Shown one piece after another: positions 54,201 to 60,200 of a stretch of 64,000 nt of DNA. The position numbers were made by a program, and so were the translations under genes. How positions within the stretch are numbered: position 1 is the first letter of the stretch; every line of letters starts with the position of its first letter. The DNA is from Pisaster brevispinus (lineage: Eukaryota; Echinodermata; Asteroidea; Forcipulatida; Asteriidae). The stretch covers positions 8,068,722-8,132,721 of the forward strand of contig JAMKCF010000002.1 in assembly GCA_023634235.1 (NCBI GenBank). Direction: 5' to 3'. Under the pieces are notes generated by a model. It had not been told where the DNA came from and did no database searches. It was given only the letters and a program-made list of their open reading frames with translations.

Positions 54201-57200
54201 AAACAAGTTTATAAAAAGTAATCTTGTTGATAACATTGTAAACTGTCTCTTTCAGTCATTACTAATCATGGACTTGTACTTGTATCGTATGATATCATTT
54301 CATCTGAAATCATTTTTGTTAACTTCCACATCCATGTAAGGTCCTGATCAGTGTAAATAATACTCCTTTTTTGTTTCTTCATAAGCATTTGACCCTTTAA
54401 AAATGTTTGTTATATTATATTATATGTATATTTTGGTGAAGGTTCTTGCAGAGCGTCGTGTACAGAGTGAAGATATGGATTGTGATCTTGTAGTCTGGAC
54501 CAGTCAAAGACTCATTAGATGGGCGAGAAGTATTGATCTTAAGGTAACCAGTAGTATTTGTTAAAGCCATCATCAATAATAAAGCAGCTCAAAACACTTG
54601 CTGTGATGATTTAATACCACAAAAGATATGTTGAGAAGTAATAGTCTAGGTCAGATTTTTTAAAAAGTAACTTCGGGCGGCATTTTGAGTAAAATTTGGT
54701 AACATACCTAGTTTACCTAATTTGGGGGTGCTGAATCCGAAAAATGATGAATACCAAGCCTAATCTTTAGTCCTTGTCCCTGAAAAATCACATTAAAAGC
54801 GGCACAGAAAACCTAGCAGACAACAGTACTTTACATGCAAAAATATATCAGGATATCAAACTAGTCAGGTATCATGTTACCACTGCTATGGTGTACTTCA
54901 TGTAGGTACCAGAATTTTGAGTGTAATTCACACAGTCACACCAGGCATTTTACATTACACTTAACACTAACTGCAAGTTGCATTTGTAGCTGTCAAAGTG
55001 TGCTGATGAATTAATCTTCAATTAAATTGCAATGACAGAGGAACCAATAAGTGCTTCCAAGGTATTTTTGAAAGTATTTGAGTTGGTGTATTTTGGCGAG
55101 CTGCTTTAGCAGAATGCGAGCCTATGTAATACCGATTTTGTCCGTCCGTCCGTTGGTCAGTCGGTCCGGCCCGGCCGTCCGCATTAAAACTTTTTGTTAA
55201 AGTTTTTGCCTTAGATAGTTCGTTGTATTATGTAATTGTTGTTGTGTCAATTGATTCACTAAGTGAAAATGGAAATTGTGGTCAAGTTTTTCTCTTGTTT
55301 AAATATGTTGAAGTTTTCAGGGTACATTATTTCCCCTGGAAATTAAACAGCTTATGTGCGGCCATCCGCATTGAGACTTTTTGTTAAAGTTTTTGCCTCA
55401 TGGTGTTAGATAGTTTGTTGTGTAAAATAATTGTTTTTACCCACGTTTGCAGTTCATTTGTCTTACAGCCAAAATGTGGTTTGATCCACAGTGTGCAAAT
55501 GGAAATTGTTAAAATTAAAAAAAAAGTTTTCAGGGTTCAGTATATTACCCTCTGGAAATTAAACAGTTTTCTTAGAGTAATCTTAATGGTTTTGCAATGA
55601 GCTTCGAATAAGAATGCTTTTAAATGGTATATTTAATATTAACATCAACATAAATCAGGTTTACCATTGCAACTATATTTTTGGGTACAACCAATTAAAA
55701 AAAATAGAAAAAAAATGCAGAGTATTTTTTAGAAGAGCATTTTTTTGTGGAGATGGAAGATTTCTGGTACATGTGTAACATGAATGTATGTGATGTGCAT
55801 TGAATTGAACCAATGCATGTGTGGGTTTTCTGGTGTATTTTTATGTATGTATGACACTATGGAACAATTGTGGTGGGTCTAATTCAATTCCAATTGTAAG
55901 GCTTTAGTTTCTCTGTTTGACACAAAGGAAGGTTTTAGGTCATGTTGTAAGTGGCAGGGTTGCTGTTAGGTTAGTCTCTCATTCAGTACAGTTTGAGAGG
56001 GTAAAAAGGTAAGTCATGCAGGCAGGGACTGTATGCACTCTGTAACATGCATCTATAGGGTGATGTCTTGGAAGGTTCAGTTTATGGTAATGTGGGCTCT
56101 AACTGTGTTTAATGAGTGGAGAAACCATACATATTTGTAGAGGAAATGCAAAGAAAAAATGTTTTATGTACACATGTACAACATGTAACTGTTTCGCCTT
56201 TCTTAATGTGAGAGATAGCCAACAGCTATATTGTTTTTGACGAGCATGCATCTTTCAAAGTACCTGTAAATTTCAATGCATGTACATAGATGCATCTACT
56301 CTGGTAAATACATGTCTTTGATGACATATGTGTACCAGAGCTGAGAGCTACATGTAAGAATTTGTTTTTATTATGTGGTTTATAAAATACCTATGTTTCA
56401 TCGTAATCAGCCCCCACCCATCCTGAGCCTTTTTCCCACATTTCAAACCAAGTAGGCAATGGTCAACTACATTCTTGTTAATTGTCCCCACCTCTTTGAA
56501 CATCAGTTGATCAAATGATTATTTTTTTTATTATTCATTGTTTCTCTATTGGGCGTTCAGCAGCTCACCATGGCAGCTTCTGCTGTTCTAGTTTCCTAAT
56601 AAAGAGATACTCATTAATTTTGAGCATATTTTTGGCTGATTCTCTGTTGTTAAAAGCAGAAGACTGTGAATCAGACTGTGTGTTATTATGTACACAACTA
56701 TATATACATACACGTACCAGGTAGTAGCCTACTCAAGGATACAGTAAACGCTGATTTGTATTGTGCCTCAATTGGTCCCTGTTGATGGACAAGTTCATTT
56801 TTAGTGTTCAAATTTACAGTCAACTACGAGCTTGGAAGATTTGTGATGCTGGTTTATACAAGGTTTTTCACCGGTTCCGAACAGTCCCACGTGTGTTTCT
56901 ATGTCTTAAAAAATGGAAAGCGGTCATATGAGCACACGGATAGTACGAGGTAATTTAGTGTCCCCGTGATGACAAAATGTATTGTTTTTCCTACTTTTGT
57001 AGCGAGAACTGAAAAAATTTGTTGTGTAACAAGCTTATCATTCAGATAGGGTTCGGAAGTTACATTCTTGTTGCCAAACTATTTATCGGATCGGACCAGC
57101 CATTCAGTTCTGTCCGATCGGAACACCAGAAACATTTCGCTGGTAACCTATGCTTGAAATGTTACTTCCCTTGCATACTTGGACAACTACCAATGAAAAC

Positions 57201-60200
57201 AACATTCAGCATAGGCGCTACGCAGTACCGATTCTGTCACATCATGGTCACATGAACAGCCTCACTTTGCTATGATTTTTATCTTGATTAGTACACAATA
57301 TTAAATTTCTATGATCATAGTCAAGAAAAATGCATTTATCGTTGATGCTTGTAAGAACTGTACTATGAAGCGAACAGCTCTGTTTTAGCCTAGACACGTG
57401 TGTAGTGCATGCACTATGACTACATGTGTATTTATAATAGTGCACTGCGTTTAAGACCAGGTGTGGATAATATGAGGAAAACGGGCCAGTCCGGCGGAAC
57501 TCATTTTAATGAGAGTCGACTGTAATAGCTTAAATTTATCTTTCTGGTCTAAAAATTACTATCATAAAAGCAACAAAAGTGAAATTTGATGGAACGTAAA
57601 TTTGTGTTTTTTTGCAGACGATTAAAAACAAATGAACCACAGTGAACACACCTAACATAACACGTATTCTGAGCAGATTAATCGGGAAAACACAATTTGA
57701 TTTCGGGAAACATCAGCTTTAGAGTGCTTTGATCCTGGAGTCAATTCCATTTATAATAACAGTGTATGGCAATGTTTGTTTTTTTGCTTATCCGTTTTCC
57801 TGTCAGTGATACTGCATGATATTTTATCAGTTTTTTTTTTTACAAAATGACCTGATGACAATAGACAATCATTGTTATTATTCAATTGAAGTGCAATGTG
57901 TTGTGTACCACTAATTCCTTATTTTTCATTTATTTAGTATTGTCTCTTTAAGCACAGGGAAAAAAAGCTTAATTACTTAATAAAACATTTTTTCTATATA
58001 TTGGGTTTATTTATCAGATATACTTTTCACACTCTAAATATTTTTTAACTATTCTGACAAAAATTCACCTTTAATCAGTACCTACACTTATATGACTTCA
58101 TGTTTGGATCCAGTTATCCCAATACAAGTTTAAATAATGTTCAATTATCTGTTTTCAGTGACATTGATTTATAAATCGATAAGACACCTTCAATCACAAA
58201 ATTTGGCTTGGTATCCCTGATTTTTGCATTCAGCACACCAAAATTAGGATGGTTGGATGGGTTACCAACTTTGACTGAAAAACGCAGCTTACCCCCTTAA
58301 ATAAAGCCCTTTTTACAAATCTGGCCTAGAGTAAATGGAGGCATTTCCTAGAGGGATGTTATAGGAGAATGCTGAACATTAATTTATATTTAGGTATGCA
58401 ATTCGGTCATTGTTATTATTAGTCTTATTGTTCTGGCTTATTAAAAACACTGCACTTGTAGCCAAAGGCTAGATTGAGACATTGCATACATCAGGATAAA
58501 AATCGATATAAAGTCACACTAACAATATTGTTGATATTCCTTGTTATTTTAGGAGTATGCTGACAATTTGTTGGACAGTGGTGTCCATGGTGCTCTGATG
58601 GTATTGGAACCATCATTTGATTCAGATGCCATGGCAAATGCTCTGGGAATTCCTTCAAGTAAAACAATTATAAGAAGACACTTAACCACAGAACTCAATT
58701 CCATTGTTCTTCCAGCCAGGTAAATAGATTGACTTTGTGATATTTCATTTCATTGAAATGGAACTTTCATGTAAATAAACCTTGCATGGTCTTGGCAGGT
58801 TATTCAATCAGTAGGATAGAAGACCTTAGGTGAGAGTGATGTCAACTTAAATTGATTGAAATCGATTAAAGCTGAATTTAATATTTAAGAGTTATTTGAT
58901 GTCATCTGAGGTGAAGTGGTTAAAACATGTTTTTAGAACTTGCAAAAATGACATTTGTACCCTATTTTTGCCCCTTATAATGTCAACTTGCCAGGGGTCT
59001 CAGATTGTTTTACTTTCGTCTGTGATCAGGGCCAACATTGGTATTTGAATATCTGGTGAGAAATTCTTGGGTAATAGTATCTTTTTGTGACAGTGTTGCC
59101 TTGAATTATGGTATTTTTGTCAAAATCAGGAAATTATTTGTGACTAAACTGTATCATAAGAAGATTGTATAAAGATGTTGAAAATAACTTGTGATGTAGT
59201 TTAGTTTGGTTACTTTTTTGTACAGGCAATTTGTACATAGCTTTGAGGCTTGTTCACTGATGGTTATTTAACATGGGCTGCTTTAAAGTTAACAACAAAT
59301 TTTCATGAATGTTCTATGTCAAAACTTCCACAATTTTTGAACTTCCACAAGTTTTGAACTTCAACAAAAGTGTCAGTATTTGTCGCAGTTTAGCAGTGAA
59401 TCCTAAGGCTTCTCAGAAGCATGCAGAATTGAAACCAGGAATGTCTGCATGTTTGTGCCCATGAGCTGTGTGCAGGATTGCAAGAGTGTAATTCAAACAC
59501 TAACCATTAAAGGAACGGGTCTCACTTAACAATGTTGAACATTTATTGATACTAACTTGAGATATGTTTTCTGCATTGATGTGTAGAGCCACACAGGATC
59601 TGTTCAATGCTGCAATTGAAAATCGCCCCAGGAGGAGTAGTGGAGGAGGAACGCTTGGCAGATCCTTTCAGAGATCTTATACCAGCCCTAATGATGATAA
59701 AAGCAGGCCCAAACCAACATTCAGGGTAGGCTCTCTTTTTGAATCAAGTTTTTAAAAATAAAACCATATTAGCATGGCATACATGTTTACCCTTTGGTAA
59801 AAATGGTAAACTAGTTCTAATGATATTGACAGAAACAAACATGTGAAACTAACTGAGGACTGGGCCAGATACTTGACCCCAAATTGTGGTTAAAGGTTCA
59901 GATTTTCAGTCTTAGTTTTTTTAAACCTGTAAATGGCAGGCCTTGGGGATCTCTGAGGTTCTGTTGAATTGTATTTGTTATGCCCTGCAGTTGGTGTAGC
60001 TACCAAAAAGACATACAGTTCCTGCGTTGTTCTTGTAAGTGTACAATGGAGGTGTGAGCATTCATTACATACAAAGTATGGACCTGAGAATGACGCAGAA
60101 TTTTGAGACATTTTTTTGACTAAGACAAATCTACAAAATGTATTCAGGTTTACAAATTCTTATTTTTCTATGAAGCATTTTTATGAATGAGGTTATCTGT

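Noticed and set aside
50698..58719. Liprin-beta as the gene identity
   Set aside because: The SAM domains alone would allow it. The DRKRLKGEK...FIRNYEQ coiled coil, ELARAKEAL and the Lys-rich segment before SAM1 are kazrin features.
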